64,000 nucleotides of DNA, taken from contig NZ_KQ440395.1 in NCBI RefSeq assembly GCF_001281175.1, positions 269,593-333,592 of the forward strand, in the 5' to 3' direction. This DNA is from Apilactobacillus apinorum (GTDB taxonomy: Bacteria > Bacillota > Bacilli > Lactobacillales > Lactobacillaceae). Below the pieces are notes generated by a model. The model was given only the letters and a program-made list of their open reading frames with translations. It had not been told where the DNA came from and ran no database searches. A program made the translations under genes and the position numbers. Positions 49,393 to 57,191 of this stretch are shown one piece after another. Position 1 is the first letter of the stretch; each line of letters starts with the position of its first letter.

Positions 49393-50286
49393 TTATTCTA
49401 AATAACCATCCGGATAATTGCTTTCAATAAATTCACGGATACATGACACCATCTTTTGTGCGGCTGGTGTTTTCATTTGAACTGAGTTCATTACCATAAA
49501 GATTGAACGATAGAAATCGTCATCGAAAGGATAGAACTTAACGTCACCACCGATACGTTGGAAGGCAAGCTTAGGGAGAATGCCCATTCCTAATCCGGCC
49601 TCTACCATCGCAATGATGGAGTGGTCATCGATACTGAATTGAATTGAGTTCGGTGCCACATTGTATTGGTCCAAGACTTTTTTGGTATCACCATCGTAAT
49701 CTGATTTTTGTAAGATGAAGTGTTGATCGACTAAATCGTCTTGAGTGATGGTTTTGCCATTCTTTGGAATGAAGTCTTTGGGTGTAATGCAATAAATCTT
49801 GTCTTTAATTAGTAACGCTTTGACTAACCGTTCATTAATTGGTTGGCAAGTAAATCCTAAATCAATTTTTCCCTGTCGAGCTTGTAACGTAATGTCGTTA
49901 AAATCACTTTGCGTTACTTCTACCTTAACGTTAGGAAAAAGATTGTGGAAATTATGTATTATTGTAGGCATCCAATTAATGCAGACACTACTGAAAGCTC
50001 CTAAGCGGACAGTTCCAGAAGTAAGTCCTTTAATCTTATTGGCCTCTTGTTGCAAACGTTCTTCGTTGTTTAAGATGTCTTGAATGATTGGTAAGACGTC
50101 CTTACCATCTTCAGTCAGTTTAACTCCAGAACGGTCGCGAATTAGTAGAGAGAAACCCAGTTGCTTTTCTAATTTATCGATAGAGTGAGAAATCGCAGAA
50201 GGGGTTACTTCTAATTTTTGCGCTGCATGGTGGAAACTTGATTCGCTTACCACTGTGACGAACGCTTGATATGAGAAAGAAATCAT
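49393..50286 (-). CDS. LysR-family transcriptional regulator
   Basis: The 297-residue protein has the standard LysR layout. The N-terminal winged helix (about residues 3-62) reads SFHHAAQKLEVTPSAISHSI and then LEKQLGFSLLIRD. The periplasmic-binding-like effector domain (about 90-295) has VRLGAFSSVCINWMP and MVEAGLGMGILPKLA. AAAGGAG lies nine bases before the ATG. It is read away from the S-layer-type gene across a 269-base gap, so it might act on that gene, on itself, or elsewhere. The effector is unknown. Confidence 0.9.
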   Translation of the reverse strand: MISFSYQAFVTVVSESSFHHAAQKLEVTPSAISHSIDKLEKQLGFSLLIRDRSGVKLTEDGKDVLPIIQDILNNEERLQQEANKIKGLTSGTVRLGAFSSVCINWMPTIIHNFHNLFPNVKVEVTQSDFNDITLQARQGKIDLGFTCQPINERLVKALLIKDKIYCITPKDFIPKNGKTITQDDLVDQHFILQKSDYDGDTKKVLDQYNVAPNSIQFSIDDHSIIAMVEAGLGMGILPKLAFQRIGGDVKFYPFDDDFYRSIFMVMNSVQMKTPAAQKMVSCIREFIESNYPDGYLE

Positions 50287-50388
50287 GATTGTTTGCTCCT
50301 TTCACTCGATATGTGATTTGATTATTTAAGATTATAGCCGTTTTATTAGAAAAATGTAACAGAAAGTTGATAAATTTCTGTTAACTTC

Positions 50389-50417
50389 TTGCCAAATAAT
50401 ATATTGATAGTTATAAT
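50389..50417 (+). promoter_or_regulatory. Promoter P1 of the S-layer-type gene
   Basis: TTGCCA (50,389), 17 bases, TATAAT (50,412). Transcripts from here would carry a leader of about 130 bases with stems GCTCTT/AAGAGC (50,418 and 50,468) and GAGT/ACTC (50,444 and 50,453). Confidence 0.65.
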
Positions 50418-50482
50418 GCTCTTATAAGCATAGTAGATTATGTGAGTTTTAGACTCAGTTCGGGGAAAAGAGCGAAATTATT

Positions 50483-50510
50483 TTGACATTTTGACTTGAA
50501 GTGATATACT
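50483..50510 (+). promoter_or_regulatory. Promoter P2 of the S-layer-type gene
   Basis: TTGACA (50,483), 16 bases, TATACT (50,505), about 45 bases before the start codon. A second TATACT overlaps at 50,510. Confidence 0.75.
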
Positions 50511-50555
50511 ATACTTGCTTGATAAATTACATAAAATGTATTGGAGGAATTTATA

Positions 50556-52070
50556 ATGCAATCAAGTCTAAAGAAATCACTTTACTTGGGATTAGCTGCT
50601 TTAACTTTTGCTTCAGTTGCAGGTGCTTCTGTATCAGCTACTTCAACTAACGCAAATGCTGCAAAGCACACAACCAAGAAGGTTGCTAAAAAGGTCACTT
50701 ACAAAACTACTGACAGCAAGTTAGACCAATCAGTTGTATATGTTTCAACTGGTAAAAACGCTGTTTACTCAAAGCCAGGTACTGTTAAAGGTGCTAAGGT
50801 AGTTGCTTCAAAGGCAACTATGGCTTCACTAGCTAACACTAAGTCAGTTAGTGCACAATTCATGGCTTACCAAGAAGCTACAACTTCAAAGGGTGCTAAG
50901 TACCTAAAAGTTGTATCATTTGATAAGAAGATCCGTGGATACGTATACGTTGGTGGTGTACAAAAAGCTCAAGGTACTGCAAGTGCTAAAGCTTCATACA
51001 ACTTCAACACTGACCAAGCTAAGAGTCTATACCTAAAGACTCCTCGTCTATTTGACAAGGCTTACGGTTCAGAATTTGGTGCTAAACTAGTTAAATTTGC
51101 TGGTAACACTAACTTCAAGACTGTTAGATTTGCAGCTGACGATGCTGTTACTAATGCAAACGGTGACGTTTACTTCCACGTTTACGAAATCGATGACAGC
51201 AAAAACGCTATCAACACTGGTTTAACTGGTACTGCTAACCAAGGTTGGGTTAACGCTAAGAACCTAGTTAATAACTCTGGTGATGCATTTAGTGATATGA
51301 ATGTTACTGTTAACTTTGTTGACACTGCTTCAAACTCAGTTGTTGATACAAAGACTGTAACTCCTAACAATGGTTCATACAACACTAACATTAATGGTTC
51401 AACTACTGCTAATGCTTGGGATGCTGCTTCAGTACAAACTGCTGTAGAAGCTGCTAAGTCTGCAGATACTAAGTTAAACTCATACAATTGGGCTTCTAAC
51501 TACGCTAACCAATACACTATCGTAACTAAGGGTGCTTCAATTAACGTTTACGTTACTAAGAGCACTACTTACGCTGATGCTGCCAAGGTAAACTTCTTTG
51601 TTGAAGGCGACAAGAACGCTAACAACTCAGCTGTTTCAGCTAGTCAACAAGATCTATCAACTGTATACTTATCAGATGGTAAGACTGCTGTAAGTACTTA
51701 CACATTTGATAATGTTGCTGCTGGATTAAAGGGTATCGCTACTGATAACTTCAGTTACAACAATGTTGTTAAGTCACTATTTGCTGATGGTAAAGCATTC
51801 AACACTATCATCGTTAAGAACGGTGACTCAACTACTACTTACAAGTTTGATGCTGTTGCTACTCAACAAAACAACAACGCTCTTGTAAACCAATACACTG
51901 GTGCAGATGTTGTACTTCCATTCTCAAGTGCTTCAGCAATCAATGTATACTACACTAAGGTAGCTTCAAACACTACTTCAAACTTTGTTGTTCCTTCTGC
52001 TACTGCAATTAGTAACTCAAACGTTGCTGCAGTTACATCAGGTTCAACTTCAACTTCAACTGGTAAATAA
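50556..52070 (+). CDS. S-layer-type secreted protein (504 aa)
   Basis: GGAGG is eight bases before the ATG at 50,556; an in-frame TTG upstream overlaps that site. Residues 1-36 form a Sec signal peptide (FASVAGASVSATSTNANAA). Next is a basic wall-binding-type domain (about 37-150) with KPGTVKGAKVVASKATMASL and RGYVYVGG, shared with the gene at 53,052. The rest is Thr/Ser/Asn-rich, beta-rich and without Cys, ending TSTSTGK. Two good promoters, a strong ribosome binding site, very uniform codon choice (Leu CTA, Ser TCA, Ala GCT) and an efficient terminator all point to very high expression, as for S-layer proteins of lactobacilli. It may be the main surface-layer subunit. That role is inferred. 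Confidence 0.8.
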   Translation: MQSSLKKSLYLGLAALTFASVAGASVSATSTNANAAKHTTKKVAKKVTYKTTDSKLDQSVVYVSTGKNAVYSKPGTVKGAKVVASKATMASLANTKSVSAQFMAYQEATTSKGAKYLKVVSFDKKIRGYVYVGGVQKAQGTASAKASYNFNTDQAKSLYLKTPRLFDKAYGSEFGAKLVKFAGNTNFKTVRFAADDAVTNANGDVYFHVYEIDDSKNAINTGLTGTANQGWVNAKNLVNNSGDAFSDMNVTVNFVDTASNSVVDTKTVTPNNGSYNTNINGSTTANAWDAASVQTAVEAAKSADTKLNSYNWASNYANQYTIVTKGASINVYVTKSTTYADAAKVNFFVEGDKNANNSAVSASQQDLSTVYLSDGKTAVSTYTFDNVAAGLKGIATDNFSYNNVVKSLFADGKAFNTIIVKNGDSTTTYKFDAVATQQNNNALVNQYTGADVVLPFSSASAINVYYTKVASNTTSNFVVPSATAISNSNVAAVTSGSTSTSTGK

Positions 52071-52089
52071 TATTAGTTAATTGTTGATA

Positions 52090-52121
52090 AAAGAGATATG
52101 ACTTCGGTCATATCTTTTTTT
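52090..52121 (+). terminator. Intrinsic terminator of the S-layer-type gene
   Basis: AGATATGAC and its complement enclose a TTCG tetraloop, followed by at least seven T. UUCG-capped stems are unusually stable. Confidence 0.93.
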
Positions 52122-52141
52122 ATACATAAGATTCACATAAG

Positions 52142-52177
52142 AAAAGAGCTAACGATTATTCGTTAGCTCTTTTTTTA
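52142..52177 (-). terminator. Terminator of the small minus-strand gene
   Basis: AAAAGAGCTAACG and its complement flank ATTATT, with A and T runs. It lies just beyond the stop codon at 52,179. Confidence 0.88.
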
Positions 52178-52178
52178 T

Positions 52179-52490
52179 TTATGGATGCCAAAAACCAAAT
52201 GATCGTTCCATTTGTCTGTGCTTACGCCGTTGGTCTCTAGTCTCTATATATTCAATCATATATTCTAATTTGTTCAATCGAGAACTTTTTAGTATTACTA
52301 ACATATAATTCATGTCATTACAGCAATATATTTTGTCTAGTGCTAAATTACAAGTGTTAAAATGCCGATCGTTGATAAACGGAAGCATTAGCATTTGAAC
52401 TTTATTACGTATAATCCGACGGATTTTTCTATTATGATACTCAAAATCAAACCCAGGGCGAATAGCCCTAATAATATTTTCCACATGCAT
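52179..52490 (-). CDS. Hypothetical protein, His/Arg-rich (103 aa)
   Basis: GAAAGG lies about seven bases before the ATG. The protein has no signal peptide or membrane segment. It is rich in Arg, His and Asn with three Cys (TCNLALDKIYCCND) and a basic tail, TRDQRRKHRQMERSF. I recognise no family. It forms a minus-strand pair with the 88-residue gene upstream, wedged between the two S-layer-type paralogues. The AT-rich, loosely chosen codons differ from the surface-protein genes on either side, which may mean recent arrival. Confidence 0.6.
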   Translation of the reverse strand: MHVENIIRAIRPGFDFEYHNRKIRRIIRNKVQMLMLPFINDRHFNTCNLALDKIYCCNDMNYMLVILKSSRLNKLEYMIEYIETRDQRRKHRQMERSFGFWHP

Positions 52491-52561
52491 CGACCTTTCA
52501 TAATTTACTATTAAATAATAAAATAGTCCACCAAATGAAAATAAAAAGGGTGTCGGGGAAA

Positions 52562-52828
52562 CTAACCTACTTTTTTAGTTAATATATTAATCATCTCTTC
52601 CAATAAATTAGGCTGGTTTCTATATCTGTGGGCGATGATGTATAGGCAATTAACCACTTCGAAGTTGTTTTGTTTTTTTAATAAATTTTCAAATTCCTTA
52701 TATTGAGGGTCGTTTGAGAATCTATTTTTAATTATATCAAGGATATGCTTAGCAAAATAATTTCTCAGTCTTAATTGTGCAAGCAAATGGGACCCGGACG
52801 GAAACCGTTCATTGTCTTCGCTTATCAT
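52562..52828 (-). CDS. Hypothetical all-helical protein (88 aa)
   Basis: GAGGG precedes the ATG. The 88 residues look fully helical (LLAQLRLRNYFAKHIL, EFENLLKKQNNFEVV, then LEEMINILTKKVG). Size and helix layout recall class II bacteriocin immunity proteins, but no bacteriocin gene is visible nearby and no signature motif supports this. It is probably transcribed with the 103-residue gene 71 bases downstream. Confidence 0.55.
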   Translation of the reverse strand: MISEDNERFPSGSHLLAQLRLRNYFAKHILDIIKNRFSNDPQYKEFENLLKKQNNFEVVNCLYIIAHRYRNQPNLLEEMINILTKKVG

Positions 52829-53012
52829 TTTAAGCCCTCTTTCTGTAAATTCTAATTATACTTTAATCGTTATTATAACTGTATACTTTTTTAGACCATT
52901 TGTCTAAGTAATTGAGTTGTCTTATAACTTTTTTAAGAAAGTACGACATGTTTTCTGATTGTATTAAATAACAATTACAAACCTTTAAATCATGATAGAA
53001 GATGATAAAGTG

Positions 53013-53021
53013 TGTTATAAT
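53013..53021 (+). promoter_or_regulatory. Extended -10 promoter of the second S-layer-type gene
   Basis: TG, one base, TATAAT at 53,016. The -35 region is weak, as is usual for extended -10 promoters. Confidence 0.6.
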
Positions 53022-53051
53022 TTGAATTAGAAATTTATGGGAGGCAATACA

Positions 53052-54332
53052 ATGCATTCATTGATTAAAAAAATTACATTAACTAGTATCGCCGTATTAG
53101 CTCTTGCATCAGTTGCAACTGTTAATGCTGATGCTGCAAAACATCACACCAAGGTTGCTACTAAGACAGCCAAACGCGTTAAGAAAACTACTGCTTCTTA
53201 CTACAAAGTAAGTTATGCTGAAAATGCTGCTTACGCTAAATCAACAGGAATCGTGACCGTCTTTAACAAACCAGGTCGGTTATCTGGTGCGAAAGTGGTT
53301 GCCTCAAAGAAGACTATGAAGCAACTTGCTAAATCAATGTCACCTAAAGATGTGTTCTATGTGTATGGTATGGCCAAGACTAATACCGGTTTATACTACG
53401 CTCACATTGTTACACTAGGTGGTAAGTACAGAGGATGGGTTTACGTTGGTAAGCATGACATCTCAACCGACTTAAACAATATTGATAGAAATACTGGAAT
53501 TGTTGCAACTAAGACTTTGACTTATGCTTCATTACCAAAGAAGACTACTAACATTAAAATCTCTAACTCATTATGGACTTTCCCTAACTACAGTCGTATT
53601 AATGCTAAAGTAATTCCACACAAGAAGACTACTTACATTAAGGATACTTTTACTATTGATGGTGCTGTAAAGAATACTTTAGGTTGGACTTATTACCATG
53701 TAACTGACAATAAGAAGAAAAACATTGATGGTTGGATTTTCTCAAAGAACATTTCAACTACTATGAAGAGTACAACCACTACAAACACAGATAAGAACAA
53801 CACACCAACTGATCCATACACATTAACTTTCAACTACAATGGTAGCCCGGTTAATACTGTGATTGTTAGTGTTAAGAATGACTTAACAGTTAACGGTACT
53901 GCAAAAGTAAATGCGGATACTTTAGCTAAGTTCATTCCAAGTGGTTACCAAATCACTACAGATGCTAATGCAATTAACACCGATGGTCCGATTGTAAGTG
54001 GTGGTAAAGCAATTATTAACCTAGCACCTAAGAACGTTACTCGTATTGCGATTCAATTAAAACAAAACGGTACTAATAATGTTTTAACTCCAAGTACTAG
54101 TCTAAATAATACCCTTACTACTATTGCTAACGACTTATTAGCTAACAAGAGTGTCTTTGTTGATCAACCAGTCAACGCTGATGTTGTTAAGGCTGAATTA
54201 ACTAGCAAGAACATCACTACTATTACTCAATCTGACTTAGGCTTAACTGGTGCGGGTTCATTAACTTACACTGGTGTCGATACTACTAAGATTGATGGTA
54301 ACAACCCAGTAATTACAATTTACTTCCAATAA
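53052..54332 (+). CDS. S-layer-type secreted protein, second paralogue (426 aa)
   Basis: GGGAGG lies seven bases before the ATG at 53,052; the ATG at 53,037 overlaps that site. A signal peptide (1-29, ending VNADA) leads to a basic wall-binding-type domain closely like that of the 504-residue protein (NKPGRLSGAKVVASKKTMKQ, RGWVYVGK). A second, more diverged copy of the fold follows to about 240 (GWTYYHVTDNKKK, GWIFSKN). After a Thr linker come two beta domains (about 255-426), the first of MucBP-like look (YTLTFNYNGSPVNTVIVSV). It is probably a minor surface-layer or adhesion protein bound to the same wall polymer. The role is inferred. Confidence 0.78.
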   Translation: MHSLIKKITLTSIAVLALASVATVNADAAKHHTKVATKTAKRVKKTTASYYKVSYAENAAYAKSTGIVTVFNKPGRLSGAKVVASKKTMKQLAKSMSPKDVFYVYGMAKTNTGLYYAHIVTLGGKYRGWVYVGKHDISTDLNNIDRNTGIVATKTLTYASLPKKTTNIKISNSLWTFPNYSRINAKVIPHKKTTYIKDTFTIDGAVKNTLGWTYYHVTDNKKKNIDGWIFSKNISTTMKSTTTTNTDKNNTPTDPYTLTFNYNGSPVNTVIVSVKNDLTVNGTAKVNADTLAKFIPSGYQITTDANAINTDGPIVSGGKAIINLAPKNVTRIAIQLKQNGTNNVLTPSTSLNNTLTTIANDLLANKSVFVDQPVNADVVKAELTSKNITTITQSDLGLTGAGSLTYTGVDTTKIDGNNPVITIYFQ

Positions 54333-54337
54333 AAAAT

Positions 54338-54371
54338 TAAAAGGATCACCGCAAAGCGGTGGTCCTTTTTT
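54338..54371 (+). terminator. Intrinsic terminator
   Basis: AAGGATCACCGC pairs with GCGGTGGTCCTT (one wobble) around AAA, followed by T's. Confidence 0.92.
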
Positions 54372-54389
54372 AGTTTATTTTAAAATTGA

Positions 54390-54418
54390 TTGGATATTAT
54401 GAGATTATGTACTATGAT
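54390..54418 (+). promoter_or_regulatory. Probable promoter of the nuclease gene
   Basis: TTGGAT (54,390), 17 bases, TATGAT (54,413), about 32 bases before the TTG start. Confidence 0.5.
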
Positions 54419-54450
54419 AGTGTTAAAAGATTAGAAAGAAGTGAGCTTGA

Positions 54451-55320
54451 TTGCGTAAATACTTATTTTTTATCACTATTCTGCTGACACTTACTACAGG
54501 TGTTATTGTAAGTAATAATCCAACATCGCAAGCCGAAACATACGTTTATACAACTGCAACTGGGAGTCATTACTTTTATAATCGCAATGATAGGGGATTG
54601 AGTCATGCGAAAAAAGTTTATAAAGAAACACTAAGCCAAGCACAAAGTCGCGGGTTAACATTAAGCCGGACAGAAAGTAATGGCCGCCGTGTCGTAGCCA
54701 AGACCACTGGTAAAAAAATTAAACGAATTAAGCAAAAGGCTAACGCTAAATCGAATCAATCGATTATTGCTGCAGGCCAAGTGGTGGTACTAAATCATAA
54801 CCGCCCAAGCTTTACTAAAGCCGAATTATCATTAAAACATGGGGCATGGGCCAAGTATGGTCAATTAGATTCGTTGAATCGTGCGACTACAGCCAATGCA
54901 ATGTTGAATTATTCATTAATGCCAAAAGCAAAACGATTGCCATTATATGTTGATCCAACGGGTTGGCATAATAAAAAAGCACATGGAACTTGGCTATATA
55001 ACCGTAGTCATTTAATTGGTTACCAATTCACTGGACAAAATAATAACTTACGTAATCTAATCACAGGAACTAGATCTTTAAACGATCCTGCAATGAGTAC
55101 ATATGAAAATCAAGTCGCTGCATATATTAGAAGCAGCCGTAGTCATTACGTTCGTTATCAAGTACAACCGGTATTTCATGGGAAAAATCTATTAGCTTCA
55201 GGTGTGGTTATGCAAGCCCAATCTATTGGTAGTTCGTCAGTCTCATTTCATATTTACATCAAAAATATTGAAAGTGGTTTCAAACTCAACTACTTAACTG
55301 GTACCAGCGTGGTTGAATAA
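54451..55320 (+). CDS. Secreted EndA-like DNA/RNA non-specific endonuclease
   Basis: The likely start is TTG with GTGAG five bases upstream. The 289-residue product has a signal peptide (1-28, ending SQAEA-like SQAET) and a basic region. From about residue 105 comes a beta-beta-alpha-metal nuclease domain of the EndA/NucA group. The DRGH motif reads NRSH here (Asn184, Arg185, Ser186, His187), with His187 as general base, followed by LIGYQFTGQNNNLRNLITGT, which holds the metal-binding Asn. The NRSH variant is common in lactobacillar EndA-like proteins as far as I recall. It is probably an extracellular nuclease for DNA degradation or uptake. The next gene starts 14 bases downstream, so it may share a transcript. 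Confidence 0.87.
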   Translation: MRKYLFFITILLTLTTGVIVSNNPTSQAETYVYTTATGSHYFYNRNDRGLSHAKKVYKETLSQAQSRGLTLSRTESNGRRVVAKTTGKKIKRIKQKANAKSNQSIIAAGQVVVLNHNRPSFTKAELSLKHGAWAKYGQLDSLNRATTANAMLNYSLMPKAKRLPLYVDPTGWHNKKAHGTWLYNRSHLIGYQFTGQNNNLRNLITGTRSLNDPAMSTYENQVAAYIRSSRSHYVRYQVQPVFHGKNLLASGVVMQAQSIGSSSVSFHIYIKNIESGFKLNYLTGTSVVE

Positions 55321-55334
55321 AGAGGAGAGTAACA

Positions 55335-57098
55335 ATGCAAAAATCAAAACGAATTTTAAACTGGCTGTTGCCATTTATTATCTTTATTGGATTAGCCTTG
55401 TTGTTAGTAGCAATTCCATTAATTAAAAAACAAACATTTTTAGGTTCAGATTCACTATTTCACTACAATCGTTTTTATGATGCAGCCATGCAACTAAAGA
55501 CGCATAAGATTAGTTATTTTCAATCTAATTATGGCTTTTTACAAACTGGCCGGATTATGAGTGCTTTATATGGACCAGTGGTTGCATATTTAGGTGGATT
55601 CTTGCTACTGATTGCTGGAACTTGGTTTAAATTCCAAATTTTGACCGACTTAATTGTATTAGTGGGGGCGGCGCTTGGTATGTACAAGCTTTGCCGTGTG
55701 AATGAAGTATCAAGAAAAGCCGCTATTTTCATGGGCTTTATCTACATGTATTCATCTACCATCGTCCAATGGACCACTGCACAACAATTTACTGCACTTG
55801 GAGCAGCAATTATTCCGTTTTTGATGATTTATGCCACTCAAATGGTTCGCAAGTTTGATGTTTCATACATTGGTTTTGCGTTTACCATGAGCATCTTAAT
55901 TCAAACTCACTTAATGAGTAGTGTGATTGCAATGGTCGGGATTTTACCATTCTTTATTGTTGGATTGGTGAAATCGGATAAAGACCAACGAATTAAGTTA
56001 ATCCTACACACTATCTTTGCAGCATTAATTACATTAGCTTTAACCATTAACGTTTGGTATAACCTAATCACATTAAATCTATGGAATAAGTTATTACCAG
56101 TTTATCCGGTACCAGAAGTTCGTACGTACGGATATAACTTTAACAGTTATTCATTAATCAATATTTTAAAACCAACCGAATTTTTACTATTCCTAGTAGT
56201 ACTATATTTTGTTATCAGACGTTTTAAGCAAATTGATCTATTAACAAAAACGACTGCACTTACAGGATTTGGGTTCTTGATTATTGCATGGAGTCATTTC
56301 CCTTGGGGTGTGATTCAAAAAGTTATTCCTCAACTGGCATTTACGTTACAATTCCCTAAGCGTTTTCTAGTATTAGCATTTGTTTTCTTATTACTAACCT
56401 TTGGACGTTTCGTTAACAGTGAATTTAAGCATGTTGATCAAAAAGGTAAATTAATCATGGTTGCTTCAATGTGTGTATTGATTATTGGAAGTGTTGGTTT
56501 AGACTTTTACGCTATTCACCAACGTAGCCAAAATTACGTTGCATTGAACACTAAGCATCATCACAATAATTACAATGATAATTCGCTATATTACTACACT
56601 AAGAAGCATCATCGTACGATTCAAAAGGATACCCAAAGTCATGATTTAGGATATCTAATGCATGACTACTTGAAGGCGACCCCTGATTATTTGCCAGCTA
56701 AGAAGAACATTGTTAACTTCAAACAATATAATGCCTTTGATCCTTACTTGAAGTATTACCACCAATACATTAAGACTAATCATTTAAAGACCATTCACTT
56801 TAAGCATTATGTTAAAAATGATGGTTCATTAACTTTGAAGTTTAAGGCTACTAAAGCCCAAACGGTTCAAGTTCCATTGGCGAAGTATGCTAATACGCAA
56901 GTAACTATTAACGGTAATATCATTAAGAATGTTAAAACCACCAACTTAGGGGCAATTATTATGCACGCTAAGAAGGGTGAAAATAAGATTAACATTAAAT
57001 ACATGACTTCATTTACTACCAGATTATTGATGGTGTTAACATGGGTTTCATGGATGATTTTTGTTTTTGCAGTTTTTTATAAAATTAGAAAAAGATAA
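55335..57098 (+). CDS. Large membrane protein, GT-C/YfhO-like (587 aa)
   Basis: GAGGAG lies about seven bases before the ATG. About a dozen membrane segments fill residues 10-400. The first outer loop has GSDSLFHYNRFYDA, a GT-C-like acidic motif (Asp near residue 37). The soluble region (about 410-560) includes His-rich stretches and a beta domain (VQVPLAKYANTQVTINGN, then GAIIMHAKKGENKINIKY) like the C-terminal part of YfhO proteins. A last membrane helix and KIRKR end it. Proteins of this kind transfer sugars from lipid carriers to envelope polymers; the substrate is unknown. The neighbour at 57,192 is a paralogue. Confidence 0.78.
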   Translation: MQKSKRILNWLLPFIIFIGLALLLVAIPLIKKQTFLGSDSLFHYNRFYDAAMQLKTHKISYFQSNYGFLQTGRIMSALYGPVVAYLGGFLLLIAGTWFKFQILTDLIVLVGAALGMYKLCRVNEVSRKAAIFMGFIYMYSSTIVQWTTAQQFTALGAAIIPFLMIYATQMVRKFDVSYIGFAFTMSILIQTHLMSSVIAMVGILPFFIVGLVKSDKDQRIKLILHTIFAALITLALTINVWYNLITLNLWNKLLPVYPVPEVRTYGYNFNSYSLINILKPTEFLLFLVVLYFVIRRFKQIDLLTKTTALTGFGFLIIAWSHFPWGVIQKVIPQLAFTLQFPKRFLVLAFVFLLLTFGRFVNSEFKHVDQKGKLIMVASMCVLIIGSVGLDFYAIHQRSQNYVALNTKHHHNNYNDNSLYYYTKKHHRTIQKDTQSHDLGYLMHDYLKATPDYLPAKKNIVNFKQYNAFDPYLKYYHQYIKTNHLKTIHFKHYVKNDGSLTLKFKATKAQTVQVPLAKYANTQVTINGNIIKNVKTTNLGAIIMHAKKGENKINIKYMTSFTTRLLMVLTWVSWMIFVFAVFYKIRKR

Positions 57099-57100
57099 AT

Positions 57101-57127
57101 AAAAACCCGCCACTGGCGGGTTTTTAT
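57101..57127 (+). terminator. Intrinsic terminator
   Basis: CCCGCC pairs with GGCGGG around ACT, flanked by A5 and T5 runs. Confidence 0.9.
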
Positions 57128-57148
57128 TATTTAGTCATAATTTTTGTG

Positions 57149-57157
57149 TGTTATACT
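57149..57157 (+). promoter_or_regulatory. Extended -10 promoter of the second GT-C/YfhO-like gene
   Basis: TG, one base, TATACT at 57,152, about 35 bases before the TTG start. Confidence 0.5.
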
Positions 57158-57191
57158 AAATGCAACAATATCTAGGACGGAGGAGATTAAT

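Noticed and set aside
52863-53057. Minus-strand frame of 64 codons
   Set aside because: It lies across the promoter and start of the second S-layer-type gene and has no binding site or recognisable product.
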